Shown here: positions 1-12,900 of the stretch, piece after piece | How the letters are laid out: each line of letters begins with the position of its first letter | Numbering within the stretch: position 1 is the stretch's first letter | Origin: Campylorhamphus procurvoides | Lineage: Eukaryota > Chordata > Aves > Passeriformes > Dendrocolaptidae | Reading direction: 5' to 3' | Length of the DNA stretch: 64,000 nt | NCBI GenBank assembly: GCA_013396655.1 | Contig: WBMV01000030.1 | Span: 236,984-300,983, forward strand | Made by a program: the position numbers and the translations under genes | Notes under the pieces: model-generated | What the model was told of the DNA's origin: nothing | Databases searched by the model: none | Seen by the model: the letters and a program-made list of their open reading frames with translations, nothing else

Positions 1-1150
1 AGTAAAAAAAGGCAAGCACAGAGATTTATTTTTTTTTTCTCCATTTGGCACAAAAGAATCTGTACCTACTTTGGTGTAAGGAAACAGTTTTGTCTGTAAC
101 ATCAGCACATGCTCTTTTACTTTTTCTGGTTATATCTTTGGTACAAGTAATGAGCCTTCAGACTTTTCCTGGTAGTGTTTTTTGTCTGAGAGCTTACATA
201 CCTTTATTTCTTCACTTAGAATTTCAAACACAAAATGATCCTTTTAAAATATATGGAGTTTTGTGTATATGTAATACGTTCATATTCTTAAAAAATATTT
301 AGTTCTAAGACCTTCACATCAACAGATTATCATGTTTTAGGATATGTAGACACAGAGCGGAAGTGCTAATTATCTTGATTTCTGCAGTGTCTCACCTTCA
401 GTTGTTGCTCTTGAAGTCACTGCCTAGATATTACCTTAAGCAAAACAGCTACCGTCAGACTGATGTGTACAAAAACTGACTGCAGCCGGAGAGAAAGTGG
501 GGAAAACAGTCAAACACGTTTAGCACAATTCTGCACTTTACTAAAAGATTCTGTAGCAAACTCTATGTGCATAAAATTGATTTCATTATAAACCTCTCTT
601 CTACTGTGTCTCTCTCGAGACAGTCTCAGAACTGCAACTTTGTATAATACAGAGATGTATTTAAAATTTTTTTATTGTTTGCCATCTGGAATTCAGTTCC
701 AGCTCAATACACAGGAAGGTACTGCTATGTCATGCTGCAAAGCCATTAATTGTGTTTGCATAGTAGTGTTATGTAGTTAGGATATTAGAATCTGCACTAT
801 ATAACTCGTGTTGATTTTAATTATGTTAATTTGTCCATAGGAAGCTCAGGCTAGGCTGTCTAAGACAGGAATATGCTAGCCTTGGATTTCCTTCTATTTC
901 CTCTGTTGTTGCAATCTCACATTAGACCCTTTCTAAATGCACACTTACACACCAACCCATAAAGAACAACTACTTTTCCTGTGAAAATACTTGCAATTAT
1001 AGGATGCTAAACAATAGCAGAGAGCAATTAGATTTTTTTGAGGGGGAAAATAAAACATGTATGGCAGTGGAATGTAATTTCCTGCTGATCTCTCATTATC
1101 TGTGATTGGGGCTCTCACACTAAACACCCCCAGCAAACCAACCCTGCAAT
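1..1150. other. AT-rich non-coding sequence, nothing recognised
   Basis: No ORF with coding character, no repeat family and no RNA gene was recognised. The short ORFs here have T-rich, leucine/phenylalanine-heavy translations typical of chance reading of AT-rich DNA. Confidence 0.6.
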
Positions 1151-1154
1151 GTTT

Positions 1155-1330
1155 GTAATAATAATAATTAGTCAACATTTAGCACTTCAACAGCACTTCT
1201 CACCCACACATCTCAAAGTGTTGTAAAAAACACACAGGAGCAGGCTTGTACAAACTTGGGGCTAACCCCAGGGTTAGGTGAAAATCAAGATCATCTTTGG
1301 GCAAATCTCTCGTTGTGTCTATGCCACTAA
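1155..1330. repeat. Possible ancient SINE/LINE relic (MIR/L3-like)
   Basis: An (AAT)n-like stretch is followed by a segment reading tagcacttcaacagcacttc, then atctcaaagtgttgtaaaa. This resembles the 'agcactt...atctcaaagcgctttacaaa' motif in the 3' parts of old amniote MIR/CR1-L3 type elements, with heavy divergence. The resemblance is from memory of the motif only; no full consensus could be aligned. It could be unique sequence. Confidence 0.3.
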
Positions 1331-1339
1331 AATAAAAGA

Positions 1340-2285
1340 GGGACAAGCGGTGCTCATTAGTGCTAAAGACAAGTGTAAAATGATGCTAGAGCTAGTGTTG
1401 ATGCTGCTTTAGTACTTGCCACCCCTGGTAGAGATCTATCAATGATGGATCCCATTTTAGAGGTTCAAAATAGAGCCAGGGAGTGAATTTTGTGATGAAA
1501 TTTTGTGGATAATCACAGCACCTAGTGTTATAACAGAACCCTTGGACTTCTTCATTAGCCTTGTTGATGCATTCTTCTGATATTTTTCATTTGACATAGC
1601 TCTCCCTACTGATAATCTGCAAGCCTACTTGTCGCCACTAATAATCTCCAGCCTCCCAACCACAAAAACCTATCCACTCACTATAATGTATTGTAAAGAT
1701 AAAAGAAAAAAATTTCTTACTGCCTAAGTGTCTTCCCAACCTTTGAGATTCCTTTGTCTAGAAAAACTCATCTCTACTGGTATGTGGAAGAAAACTAGTA
1801 AATAAAGGAAAAAAAAAGGTCAAAATTTTCACCAAGGGAAAAGAAATAAAAATATTTCAAATTGTTCAAGAATATTCAGTATCTTAATGAAGTCACACTC
1901 TGTACTGTAACAAAATGCAGAGAATTCTGAGGTGCTCATACTAAATCAACTGATAAGAAGCTATGTTAAATTTATCATGTCAGTTATTTAGAAAAACCTG
2001 CATTGTTAAACTTCAGGATTTCCTTCCAAATATTTCATAAGCAAAACATGAGATATAATTAGATGAATATAACACTCATTATAATTTGTTTTGCTCTCTT
2101 AGTAAAGCAATTATCTCCAACTTTAAACTCAATAACAAAAAGAAATTGTTTACTGACTTCGCCCTCTGTTCTATCAGGTTGTATATCGTGCTTGTTTCTG
2201 TTTCCTACAGAATGATAGCACTGCAGCATTTTTATATTAACCTTCATTTTTCCTGTGCAGTTCACAGTAAGGAAATTATCAATAG
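1340..2285. other. Unique non-coding sequence
   Basis: AT-rich with short A runs near 1,690-1,860. No gene, repeat family or RNA gene recognised. Confidence 0.55.
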
Positions 2286-2286
2286 T

Positions 2287-2838
2287 AATTTCTTCTGTTC
2301 TGATATGGCCTCACCTTGAATATTGTGTGCAGTTTTGTGTGCCACAATATAAGAAAGATATTCAGCTCTTAGAGAGTGTCCAAAGGAGGGTAATGAAGAT
2401 GGTGAAGGGCCGTGAGGGGAAGCCATGTGAGGAGTGACTGAGGGCACTTGGTGTGTTCAGCCTGGAGAAGAGGAGATTGAGGGGAGACCTCATTGCAGTT
2501 ACAACTTCCTTGTGAGGGGAAGAGGAGGGGCAGGCACTGATCTCTTCTCTGTGGTGACCAGTGGCAGGACCCAATGGAGTGGCCTGAAGTTGTGTCAGGG
2601 GAGGTTTAGGTTGGATATTAGAAAAATATCCTTCATGCAGACAGCGGCAGGACACTGAAGCGGGTTTCCCCAGAGAAGTGGTCACAGCACCAAGCCTGAC
2701 AAAGTTCAAGAAGCTCAGGATGATTCTCTCAGGCACGTGGTGTGACTCTTGGGGATGGTCCCATGCAGAGCCAGGAGCTGGACTCAATGGTCCTTGTGGG
2801 TCCCTTCCAATCCAGCATGTGTTGTGATTCAGTGACAA
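2287..2838 (+). mobile_element. CR1 LINE fragment, sense strand, 3' portion
   Basis: This is a 5'-truncated CR1 non-LTR retrotransposon in sense orientation. CR1 landmarks occur in the expected order: 'atggcctcaccttgaatattgtg' near the left end (an RT C-terminal/3' region motif), 'ttcagcctggagaagagg' near 2,457, 'gaggtttaggttggatatta' near 2,604, and the 3' terminal block 'ggactcaatggtccttgtgg' near 2,781 followed by 'gggtcccttccaa'. The end 'tgtgattcagtga' is a decayed form of the short tandem tail (ATTCTRTGA)n. The 3' block (actcaatggtccttgtggg) differs from the 'agatgatctttaaggtccc' type in the other copies here, so it belongs to a different CR1 subfamily. Frames are broken, so it is a dead copy. 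The ORFs covering it on both strands are not genes. Confidence 0.93.
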
Positions 2839-2841
2839 ATA

Positions 2842-3168
2842 TAGATGATGTTCTGATACCTTATATCTCAGCTTTCATACCAAAAAGTCTTTCTTAGTGA
2901 GAATTTGTAAGTTTATCAATCAGATTCATGCATGAAGCCAAACCAAAGGGAACTTCAAAAGGGGATTATAATCTGATTTTGGCCATTGTGAAATAGGTCA
3001 AATCTCCATATGGAGCCACATAAACAGTAGTATTATACTTTGTAAATGCTGCTTGACATTAAATTTACTCATAAAGCACTTCAGAGGCATTTCAGAAGCT
3101 GTAGCTGGCAGTTCCCTTCCATAAAAGGCTAGATTCTGAAACCCAACGAAGACAATCTTCATTTGGGA
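2842..3168. other. Unique sequence between CR1 and microsatellite
   Basis: Nothing recognised. AT-rich, with no coding character. Confidence 0.55.
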
Positions 3169-3170
3169 GA

Positions 3171-3290
3171 TATATAAATATATATGTGTGTGTGTGTACA
3201 TATGTATTTGAGAAACATATATATGTGTGGGTGTGGGTGCGTGCATGTATGTATATATATGATGTGTGTGTCTGTGTGTGTGTGCATATA
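3171..3290. repeat. Compound (TG)n/(TA)n microsatellite
   Basis: Alternating blocks of TA, TG, GGGTG and GTAT steps run for about 120 bp, interrupted by short unique words such as 'ttgagaaac'. The six-frame ORFs across it, rich in HTHTHIY or VCVCV, are artefacts of the dinucleotide repeat. The interrupted structure suggests an old locus. Confidence 0.9.
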
Positions 3291-3299
3291 AACATAATT

Positions 3300-5860
3300 C
3301 AAACTATTTACACCATTTTCCTGGAGCCAACTGGATGCCACTTTTGCATCTGCTGCTCAGTGGTTGATCTAATGGGAAACCTGGCTGACAAGTAGTCGTA
3401 GGTGTTCCAGAAATTTACTAGGCCTGATATTTCTTCACTGCATAGTATGGTGACAAGAGGTGTTTAAAACTGACTTTAACTTACACAGAGCCTTTACCAC
3501 TCCACGTACTTTTCAACAGAAAGTAGTGAACTTGTAACCAATAGAAAAAGGAAAATTTAACCTTTCTGTTGTCCTTATGCTAGTTTATCACCTGTCCAAA
3601 TAGGAGATAAGACTTGCTCCCCTAGAACAATTTAGAAAACACAAGGATGCAGAAGAAATCAACACATTTCCCTGCTCAGCCTCTGAGTATTCCACAGGAA
3701 CACAGACATTGGCATTGCATGGTGGTTCCCTGCAGAAGCTGCAGTGCAACTGTGGGAAAACACAGCTCATGTACAAGGTAGGTAATTCAGGGCTTAATTT
3801 TTCTGTTCCTTAGCTTGGGGTTTTGTAAGACGTTTTTTGTTCTTCATTAAGAAAGAAATAAATCACCATTAGTTATTGTAAGTCCATTTTGACATCTCTG
3901 CATATGGCAACAGTTTAAGACACTGGAGAATTTCAGACCATGTGTATGGGAGACAGTGAGTGGCAGGTACAGTAATGCCAACTTTGTGGACTAAAGAAAA
4001 ACCTTCGTATTGCACAAAGAGATAGGACTGTTTAATATTCTGCTCCAATGCTTAGACTGCTGTTAGCTACAGGGAGTTGCTATTAACAGTTTTCACACAT
4101 GGAAGAAAGTAATTTAGATTACAAAGATTTTTGGCATTGCTACAGTTGGTAGAAAGTTATTGAAGAATTTCTTGATTTCCCCTTTTCTTTTCTGCAAGTG
4201 AAAGAGAAAACAACATTTATAAAAATGTGTGTTACTACTGAGCTGCTCCTGAGGGCGATAGGAGGAAAAGGGCAAGGTTTAATGGTTGTCAGTATGGGTT
4301 GATATTCCTAAGTAGATAAAGGAATGAGAAAAGTCATTCCACAACTTCTAAAATACTCTATATAAAGATAACTACTTCTTTATTTAAAGAAAATATGCAA
4401 TACATAAACTTAGGAAGATTTGCCTGTTCCTAAAACTGTTCAAATTCAAACTTCTACCTCTTAAGGATGTTTTTTTTTTTCCTGTCCTATTGCATTCAGC
4501 TTTCTAATGATTCACTGTGTAGTTCAACTAGTCTATTTGCTCTGTTGATGCTCATTGACTATTAAATTCAGGTGTGATGGGGGGAGGTGGTTTGGTTGAG
4601 GTTTTTTGGGTTGGTTTTCTTTTTTCTTCCCTTCATTTACTAGCATAGGAGCATTCATTTTGATCTTTCTGAATTATTCGGTTGGGCACACTTATCTGTT
4701 TTCTGTAAAACTACCTAATGAAAAAAAAGCAGCTGCATTTCAGGGAGCAATGAAGGGGAAAACACAAAAGTCAGGGCAGGTAAAACAATTAAATGTTCAG
4801 ATCTCATGAGTCTGCAAAACAATGTGAAAAATTCTAATAGAAAGTGTTTTTTTGAGGCCTTTGGGATTTCAAATATAATTAGGTGGTTTGTGTTTCAGGT
4901 GAACTTTAAGAGCAAATTGGACTTTGTTCCTTTTTTATTCCTTACTAAGTATTTCACATCTTGGTCAGAAAGACCTTCTTAGCATTGGATAATTTGATAA
5001 CATGGAATGTTTTGGTGGAATAGAGTAAATACAGTCCACGAAACTGTGCACACAAAGAGTATAAGTATTAGAGAGATTTTAAAAGCAGCATGAAACGAAG
5101 GTAAAAATCTTTTAGTTGTCAGATAAATATTTATCAAGTACCAGCTCTCCCATATGATGGAAATTGATGTCACACAAACAAAAGGAGTTGTAAACACAAA
5201 TAAAAGAGGTTTTAACACCACAAAAGCAGCTGATACCTGTTCAGATTTTAGGGTACGTGATATAAAATTGTATATTCTATGAAACATTTTCAAAACATGA
5301 GAAGAAATGTGCTTAAGCAACCATCTATTTAAACAATTGTTCAGGTTTATTTAAAATAAAAACTTCTTTAATTCCTTGCTATTTCTATGACCTATCAATA
5401 TCTTTGTGATCTATATCAATATCTATGTGAATCTTGTCTAAGCCATCACAGTATATTATGCCCATTCATAAAAATATCTAATTAAAGAGTTGTGTTGTGC
5501 CCATGGCCCCTGGCTTGTTCCACAAGAAAAAGCATAGTTAAAGCCTCTAACTAATGACAAAATATGATAGATCAGATGATGATGATCAGAGAATGATGCG
5601 TCAACTCTTCTTTCAGTGTTTAATTGCATGTTTTAATTGATTCAGTCTTCAGGGCTAAGGACTTTTTGTAACTTGCTTTCTCAGAATGAAAGAAATTATG
5701 CTTTATAGGACACAATTAATTTTACCTGTTTAATGCTGGTTTTCTATTTCTGCAACACTAAGTTAACATTCCCCAAATCCTCCAGTTCATTTGATGTCAA
5801 TTTTCTGGTTGAAAACCCTGATCTAAATGTTTGCTGTGACACAAGCAACACTTTAAAGAA
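3300..5860. other. Unique AT-rich non-coding stretch
   Basis: No repeat family or gene recognised. The minus-strand ORF at 4,979-5,320 (113 codons) translates into hydrophobic, TM-like sequence, but that is the expected output of a T-rich strand and no convincing splice context was found. A short imperfect 21-bp direct repeat lies at 5,394-5,434. Confidence 0.55.
5394..5434. repeat. Imperfect tandem duplication, 21-bp period
   Basis: Two adjacent units share 'atcaatatct' followed by t/a and 'tgtga', starting at 5,394 and 5,415. Two copies only; probably replication slippage. Confidence 0.7.
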
Positions 5861-5867
5861 TCCCAAC

Positions 5868-6500
5868 CTATGTCATAGATGGGCATGTGTTGGAAAGGAC
5901 CTCAAAGTTCTTCCCATCCAACCCCTCTCCCGTGGGCAGGGACACTTAACACTGGATGAGATTGCTCAGAGCTCCATTAAACCTGGCCTTTAACACTTCC
6001 AGTGATTGGACAACCACAACTTCTCTGGGAAACCTGTGCTAGCATTTCACCACCCTCTTTGTAAAAAATTTGTTCCTTGTATCTAGTCTGAATCTACTAA
6101 TCTTTTAATTTAAAACCACTATGACTTTTCCTAATGCTACAAGCCTTGCAAAAATGTCTGTCCCACTTAATGTAAAAAAGACAGCAATAAGGTCTCCCCA
6201 GAACCTTGTCTTCCTCCAGCTGAACAACCTCAGCTCTTTCAGCCTTTCCTCATGCAAGAGCTGCTCCAGCTTTCTGATCATCTTCATGGCCCTTCCATGG
6301 ACCCACTCCAGCACGTCCATGTCTTTCTTGTACTGGGGGCCCTGGAACTGGTTGCAATACTCCAGGTGGGGTCTCAGCAGAGAAGAGGGGCAGAATCACC
6401 TCCCTTACCTTCCTGACCATGCTGCAGTTGATGCAGCCCGGGATGCAGTTTGCTTTCTGGGCTGTAAGTGTTCACTGCCAAGTCATGTCCATGTAATAGG
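5868..6500 (-). mobile_element. CR1 LINE fragment, antisense
   Basis: This is a CR1 copy whose sense strand is minus. From left to right it shows the reverse complement of the CR1 3' region in order: a degraded tail and 'tggaaaggacctcaaagttc', 'ggcagggacact', 'cctttaacacttccagtgat', 'ccacaacttctctgggaaac', 'accaccctctttgtaaa', 'ataaggtctccccagaacct', 'ctgaacaacctcagctcttt', 'ctgatcatcttcatggccct', 'gcaatactccaggtggggtc' and 'gatgcagcccgggatgcagt'. It ends near 6,500, where sense 5' sequence is truncated. It carries many indels and no intact ORF. The overlapping ORFs (5,733-5,993 plus, 6,105-6,320 minus, 6,121-6,504 plus) are shadows. At about 630 bp it is the longest CR1 copy in the window. 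Confidence 0.95.
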
Positions 6501-6539
6501 ATAACCCCTTGCGAAAAAAGTTGTGCAAACAAGTGTTAC

Positions 6540-6689
6540 CATTCTGCAGGTCTGCAGAGCCACTGAATAGGACTCGACATAGTTATCAGTGACATCAACT
6601 GCACTGGGATCTTCTTCAGCTTCACTTTCTGTCATCAAAATCCAGTCTGGGACCATTCTCCTGCCTGTTGTCCTCAGGCAAAAAGGGAT
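6540..6689 (-). CDS. Candidate exon C of an unrecognised minus-strand gene (speculative)
   Basis: On the minus strand an AG acceptor (complement of 6,690-6,691, context ctgccattcag) opens a 150-bp segment of 50 uninterrupted codons. It ends at a GT donor (6,539-6,538, context atg|gtaaca). The phase is 0-0, which matches the phase-0 end of the candidate exon at 16.1 kb. The translation is acidic and not T-rich; it contains VPDWILMTESEAEEDP and DVTDNYVESYSVALQTC. About 70% of codons start with a purine, a mild coding signal. The acceptor's pyrimidine tract is weak, and the segment lies 40 bp from a CR1 copy, so it may be repeat-derived or chance. I recognise no protein family. It is at best one piece of a gene. 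Confidence 0.17.
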
Positions 6690-6909
6690 CTGAATGGCAG
6701 GTACCACTCATACACCTCCTACCTGGAGTCACCTGCCCATAGGGTAAAAGTACACTGTTGCTCATCATTGTGACTCCTAATGGTCGCTCTGGCAGTGACC
6801 TTCACTGCTGCTACCCCACACTGTTCACTTCCTAAAATGAATAGTCCCTCAGCCAGTCTGTGGCACCAGATGAGAGCCTATTCACCTACCAGTTAGAAGA
6901 AATTGGAAA

Positions 6910-9860
6910 AAGGTGTTATAAAGACCTGCAAAACTCTGTGTGATCCCTGTTATGTCAGCCCTCATTTTTATTACAGAAATGTATTTTTTTTAAGTAACAG
7001 TTATATATGTTCTCCAAACCCAATGCATCTACATGAAAAAGCCTGTCTTCTCTAGCTGCAACCCCAGCTTTAGCACAAGTGCCAAGGAAAATAGCTCTAA
7101 CACAGCTACTTTGGGCCACTTGTTAGTTTGTCTGAAGGGCCAGCACTCAAGGGAATGATCTGCTGGTGAGCTTCTGGCTACTGGAATCTGGGATCAGGAG
7201 TACTAGGAATAGAATGTGACTGAGAAATTCAGAATTGATGCCAGCATCCCTATGGGTGTGTTGTCTCCAGCTACTGGAACGACATGTGCACCTCACCTTG
7301 AAATCTGCAATAGCTCTTATTTATACCAGCCCAAGGCCTCCACAGAGTGCACATATCTCCTCAAGACCTCCATTACTGTATCAAATATCTTCTGCTTGTC
7401 TGATCCTGGATATGGTAAGAAGAAAAAGAACTGGGAAGCCATCACTGATCAGATGTTGCATTGGCTTGTTCTAAATTCTAACCCCTCACTGCCTACTCCC
7501 AGCTACTAGCTAGATGAGGTAAAAGTTTTCAGATCAGAGCTGATTCCTAGAAAAAAGGTTAAATGAAATGTAATTCAACAAATTAACCTGGTATAGTCAA
7601 TAGAGACAAAAACCTACAAGAAAGATCACAGAACTACTCAATCCAAGATATTTCGTGGTATCTCTTCTGAATTTTGGCAAATATAGAATAAGCTTTTTGA
7701 GTTCTAAAGGGGCCTGCAAATTGACTGAGAAGGAAGATTTGGAATATGTGTTGATATGACGATAGTTATGCTTACTTGTGACTAGTAAGGTGACTAAAAA
7801 GGAGGAAAAATTCTGTAGATTATTTTCTGACTGTGGGAACCAGTAAAGGCATATGTAAAGGAAAAAAATTCTGTGTCATGGATTGATGTAAATCTGCGAC
7901 ATTTTTCACTTGAGATACAAATGACTGCTGTTTAAGGAGTTATTCATTCTTATAGGCTACTTAATAACTTTTTTTAACATCCTTGTTTGTTTTATATCTT
8001 GTAGAAGTCGCATTTCCTCTTTTGTATGCAACAGTAGTCTACTGAAACAAATTAAACAGGAAATTACAAAAGGGGAATTAATATCTATATTCAGATTCCA
8101 TTAGTTCTACTCCCACCACTTCTGTAACATCAGGATTGTTAGAGAATTAGAGAGGATTAATGATTCTTGCAGCTGCATCCCATTCAGTAAGGAATGGCTA
8201 ACTATGCAATACTGAAATATTTCTTAGAATACTCCTTTAATCTGTTCCATGTTTTCCCTCTTTTTAGCCTAACAGTGGTGTTCAACTTATACATATGAGG
8301 CAACCTGTGGGGCAAGTAATTCTCCTCCCTACAGCAAATACTCTAAAACTCTTTGCAGTGTAAGACCTGCTTTCTTAGGGCTCTATCTTGAATGGTTGTA
8401 ACTCAGACCCTTCCAGAAACAATGTCTGAAATGTACTAGAACAATATTGACCAATTAGATCTCTAGCTATTTCATTCACATTAATGTGAATCTGGAAATG
8501 ACCACCCTGTGCTAAATCAAACATGCATGTACCTATGCCGTCTGTTTTCAACATTGACCATAGACAAATATACAAGACCAAAGTTAGATCTTTTGCTTCA
8601 AATTTTTGCATTTAAAATTCATTGCAAGCAAACACTTACAGGGTACAGATTTGCAATACTGTCAAGCTACTTCTGGAATGCTTGATTGAGAAAAGTGGTA
8701 TGTCAGGTTGTCTTCTACTGGAAAGTAAGATTTACCAGTCTTACATCTGTTAGTCCAAGCTTTTAAAATTATTGCAAAATGTTACCTTCATTTTTTAAAT
8801 TGTTTCTGGTATCCTAGTGTACCCCTCACTTATAGAACATAATAACCTTTTATCAGTCAGATTTCTTGGAACATGCTATGATGAACAATCAAAACTTTTG
8901 ATATGAAAAATTTTTGATATATTTCTACAAAACAGTTCATTAAGGTTTAACTGAAACTGTGTTTCTGAAACAAATTAATTCTCTTCAACACAGTGTAAAC
9001 CAACTTGTTTCTAGTGTTGGATGCTTTTAATTTGTATTTAAAGACATACTGGAATTGTAAATAATTTGTGTTAAGTAATCTCTTCTAAAAGGGATATTTA
9101 TCCATTCTGCTTGCTATTTTGAGACTACAAAAATTGGGAATAAGGTAATTTAAGTCAGTGATACATGCTTTGGATACCTAACACATACAATTAAGACCTA
9201 GAAACCATCAGAAATAGAGCTTATCAGACTCTAGTTCCAATTTTGTGCTAAAGTGATATTAGGACTTGGCAGGCCCTATAAGTGCTAATGGAATATAATT
9301 CAGATTTTGGAATTTCATTATAGCTAGGGCTTAAAATTTGAAAAGGAGGTGGGGTTATCTAAAAGGTTAAGGAAATCATCCAAATCAAATCAAGGCTGGA
9401 TATCAGAACTTGTGTTTGGATTTTTTATGTTTAGCAATTACTGAAAGTAGGACTGACTTTAGGATCTCAGGAATATAAGAAGACTACAGTAAAAGAAGTC
9501 TTCATAGGTACCTGTTGGGCTGCAGAGTTCTAGTTTAGACTCAATCTATTGTTTGGGAGAAACTGAGTTATCCTAATGCAATAATGCAAATGAGTCTGAA
9601 GGAAACTCCACAGTATTGGCATCCATTAGATCTTTTCATCCCCAGAACAACTGTAATCTGACGAGAAACCTTGGCTGTAGCTCTGTACCTCTAAGTCCCT
9701 CTGTCACTATGGACTAGAAATACATTTCAGCATAAGATGAAACCAAATCTGCAAAACTAAACTTCATTACAGCCCTGTCGTAGCTATTTCTCAAACATCC
9801 TTCAGTTTAATGTGATGTTATGTAATGGCCATTGCCTTGTAAAAGAGAGGTTGATGCTTA
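6910..9860. other. Unique AT-rich stretch
   Basis: No repeat family or gene recognised. Two short ORFs look mildly protein-like (7,216-7,509 plus; 8,375-8,611 minus), but neither has a convincing splice frame and I recognise neither. Confidence 0.5.
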
Positions 9861-9864
9861 GTAT

Positions 9865-9945
9865 ACAAAACCCAACCAAAACAAACCCCCATAAAATTCC
9901 CACCACAGAAAACAACAGCAAACAAACAAGAAAAAACAAACAAGG
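9865..9945. repeat. A/C-rich low-complexity (AAAC)n-like tract
   Basis: The sequence consists of irregular aaac, aaacc and caaa words. Such tracts are common in bird genomes. It accounts for the hydrophobic half of the minus-strand ORF at 9,802-10,188, which should therefore not be read as a membrane protein. Confidence 0.75.
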
Positions 9946-9949
9946 ATGC

Positions 9950-12900
9950 CTGAAATAAAGGGTTAAAAGGCGCAGCAAGACGTAACAGTGGTCAGACTCT
10001 ACTTTGGTGCCTAAAGCACCATCTTGCATGAGGCCAAGAGGAATCACTGTGTTGGTGTCAGAATGCAGACATGGCTGAGGATACGCAGGCAACATAGAGC
10101 AACAACTTAGACTAACAAGCAGCTCGCTCAAGCTCGTGTTTGCCAGGAAAACACAAAGACTTGCGTCATAAAGAATTTCTGACAACATGTTCAGGAAAGA
10201 AAGAAGATTTTAAAATGCCAAAGTTATATTATTTTTCCTTAATTTGCTATCACAAAATGACAGTAAGGCTTTATTTCTCAAGTTATTCGGAAGGTTTGCA
10301 TATAGTAATAATGAATTATGTTAATCTTAAAAGTTTATCTTCTTCTTTTCCACTTGTAGTGCTTCAGTTGATCTTCACAAAGACACACCAAAACTGCACT
10401 TGGACAGCATTTTCCATGTTATCAGAGTCCCTCATGTTGCCTATACAGGTTGTATTCCTGTACGCATTGTGCAAAAACCAATTAGCCTCAAATGAAAATA
10501 GCATGGAAATTAACATGAACTAGGCAATCCAAATAGAAAAAGTAGCCAAGTAATCAACTTAATAGTGCAAAACTGCCTTTTGAAAAATTCATGATTATAC
10601 AGAAGTTGAAACAGGCTGACAGATGCATAAAACTACTCTAATCTTTTTATTATTTGGCAGAAGTTGCACTAACAGGCATTTTAATTTTGTGAATGTAACT
10701 GGCAGCAGAGAGATGGACTTGTGATGGAATTAAAAGTCTCCCATGGGAATCGGGAGACTATATAGAGTCAAATTTAGTCACTAAATTTCTGAATTCCTAA
10801 GCAAAACAGGTAAAGACTTGGCTTTTTTAGGAGAGGCAGATTATAAGTAACATCTTGTACGAGAAAATAAAATGCTAGTACTGTATATTGTAATGCTAAT
10901 TATCATATATCTACTAATAAAATTTATTTTTAAAAGAGATAATGATGAATAAGAAGAGATTTTGACATTATACATTTTATTAAGAAACCACAGTAAGAGA
11001 GGAGCATCATTACTCGTAGCATTGGCCAACCACTGAAAAATACTTTGTCTCATACAGTTCATGTATTATAAGCAAATAAATGGTAATTTGATTTTTACAG
11101 GATTTGAGTTACTCTAAACATTTTAATGTAATCAATAGTCTTTACAGAGCCCATTTGACACAACCAAAAGTCTTCCAACCTACTAGAAAATTGAAATGTT
11201 TTTTTTTCTGGGAATCAGGTTCACCCACACACAGCCACATTGAACAGAGGACAAAATGTGTGTGTAGTCAGTTACTAGGAAAAAAAACAAACCTACATTT
11301 TAAACAAATTTTGTTGGTTCAATATGTTTCACTTATACAGCAAAGTGAGATTTAGTCACTTGAACAAAATGGTGGGGAGAAAAAAATCATTGACACAAAG
11401 CAGACTGTATTTTTAATCTCATTTCTGTTATTATTTAATTTAATAAAAAATCAAGATCGTAAGAAAAATCAGAAAAATTCCTTTGTTCACTTTTTTTTTC
11501 AATTAATAATTTTTTGATGTAAGATTCAGAAAGTAATATGAATTATATGTGTATCCATGACATTCACTCTTCAGAATGCAGAAAATCACTCATGCTTTTA
11601 GGCTTTTCTATACATTTATTCAGTGTAAAGACTAATTTCCTGGTGAAAGAATTCCACTGGTTAAGAAAAGTAATTTCCACTCCAGTGCAGTTAAGTAATC
11701 AAGCAACCATGATGATTTTGATGGGCTTACAGTAATTGTTTACTATTTTGAAACAACATCCTAGTTTTGAAGCTAACTGGTAAGTATGGAGATAACTCTG
11801 AAGCCTTGCCATACAGAATGCCAAATAATTAAAACCTGCATTGAATTCATGACTGGAAATAAAAAAAATTATGTCAATAATTATGTCTTGCCTTAGTTCT
11901 AAAATATTTAATTCATGGTTTAAATAAAAATGCTAATCAAGAAGTCATTGTATAGTGTTTTCAGAGAAGGAAGTTCAAATCCAAAGCATGAGAGCCAAAG
12001 CATGGGACTATCAACCCAAATCCTATGTTAGTCTGTGAGAAATCCCATCAAAACCAGACAGCTACATGAGCTTGCCAATGACTAAGTCATCTGGGTGGTT
12101 CAGTTCTACTGATCAAATTTGAAGATCAAATTTTGAAGCCTATAAAGTATACTGAGCATACGTCTTCTGGACACAGATCCTTTTGAAATGTCTCAAGCCA
12201 GGTTTTGGCACAAGAATTTTCAAAAATCTATCTTCTAAAAGTTTTCAGTTCTGCTAGGCCTAGCTACAACATGTATTTTAATATTCCATATAATGATATA
12301 TAAGGTTTCTTCCTCTAATTGTTGCTTCAGGCTGTCTCTCTGATCTACAGTGTCCCTCTGTGAGCTACCACACACATCCTGTAATCCCCATTTAAACTTT
12401 CATTTTTAGGACAATATTAAGTTCAGAAAGTGGCTCAAATCAAAGCACTGTTAGAAGCATCTCTGAACTGTGTCACTCTAACATTTGTTTCTTGGCACAA
12501 ATTTGTTCTGAGTTTGCTACTTTCTTCAGTACACTTTGTAATACTCCTGCTGATTGGCAATTTCCTGCATTTCTTTTTATGCTCTTGCCAATTCTGCTTT
12601 GTTTCCTTCTGCAGTTCACACAGAATTTTCCTAGCTTTAACAGGGTTGTTTTAAAATCACATTATACATGCTATCTGTCACTTTGTTTAACATTAACATT
12701 ACTTGATATATAGTCAGGGTATATAATGAGCAAGGAAAGGGTCTGTAATGAACAAAATAAAAGGAAGCATGTTCACATTCCAGAAGAAGCACCTTTACTT
12801 GATGGTTGAAAACTAGAACCCTGGGAGAGTGGACAACATTCAAATGTGAAAATTTTTCCAAGTTACAGCACTTAGCCTGCTACAGCATTGTTTGAATGAA

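Noticed and set aside
2362..2838. 158-codon minus-strand ORF
   Set aside because: It is the antisense shadow of a sense-strand CR1 fragment.
3186..3341. His/Thr/Tyr- or Val/Cys-rich ORFs
   Set aside because: Translations of the TG/TA microsatellite.
4979..5320. 113-codon minus-strand ORF resembling several transmembrane helices
   Set aside because: The minus strand is T-rich here, which produces F/L/I/V-rich translations automatically; no convincing splice frame was seen.
9802..10188. 128-codon minus-strand ORF with hydrophobic C-terminal half
   Set aside because: The hydrophobic half is the translation of the (AAAC)n-like tract; the rest is unrecognised.
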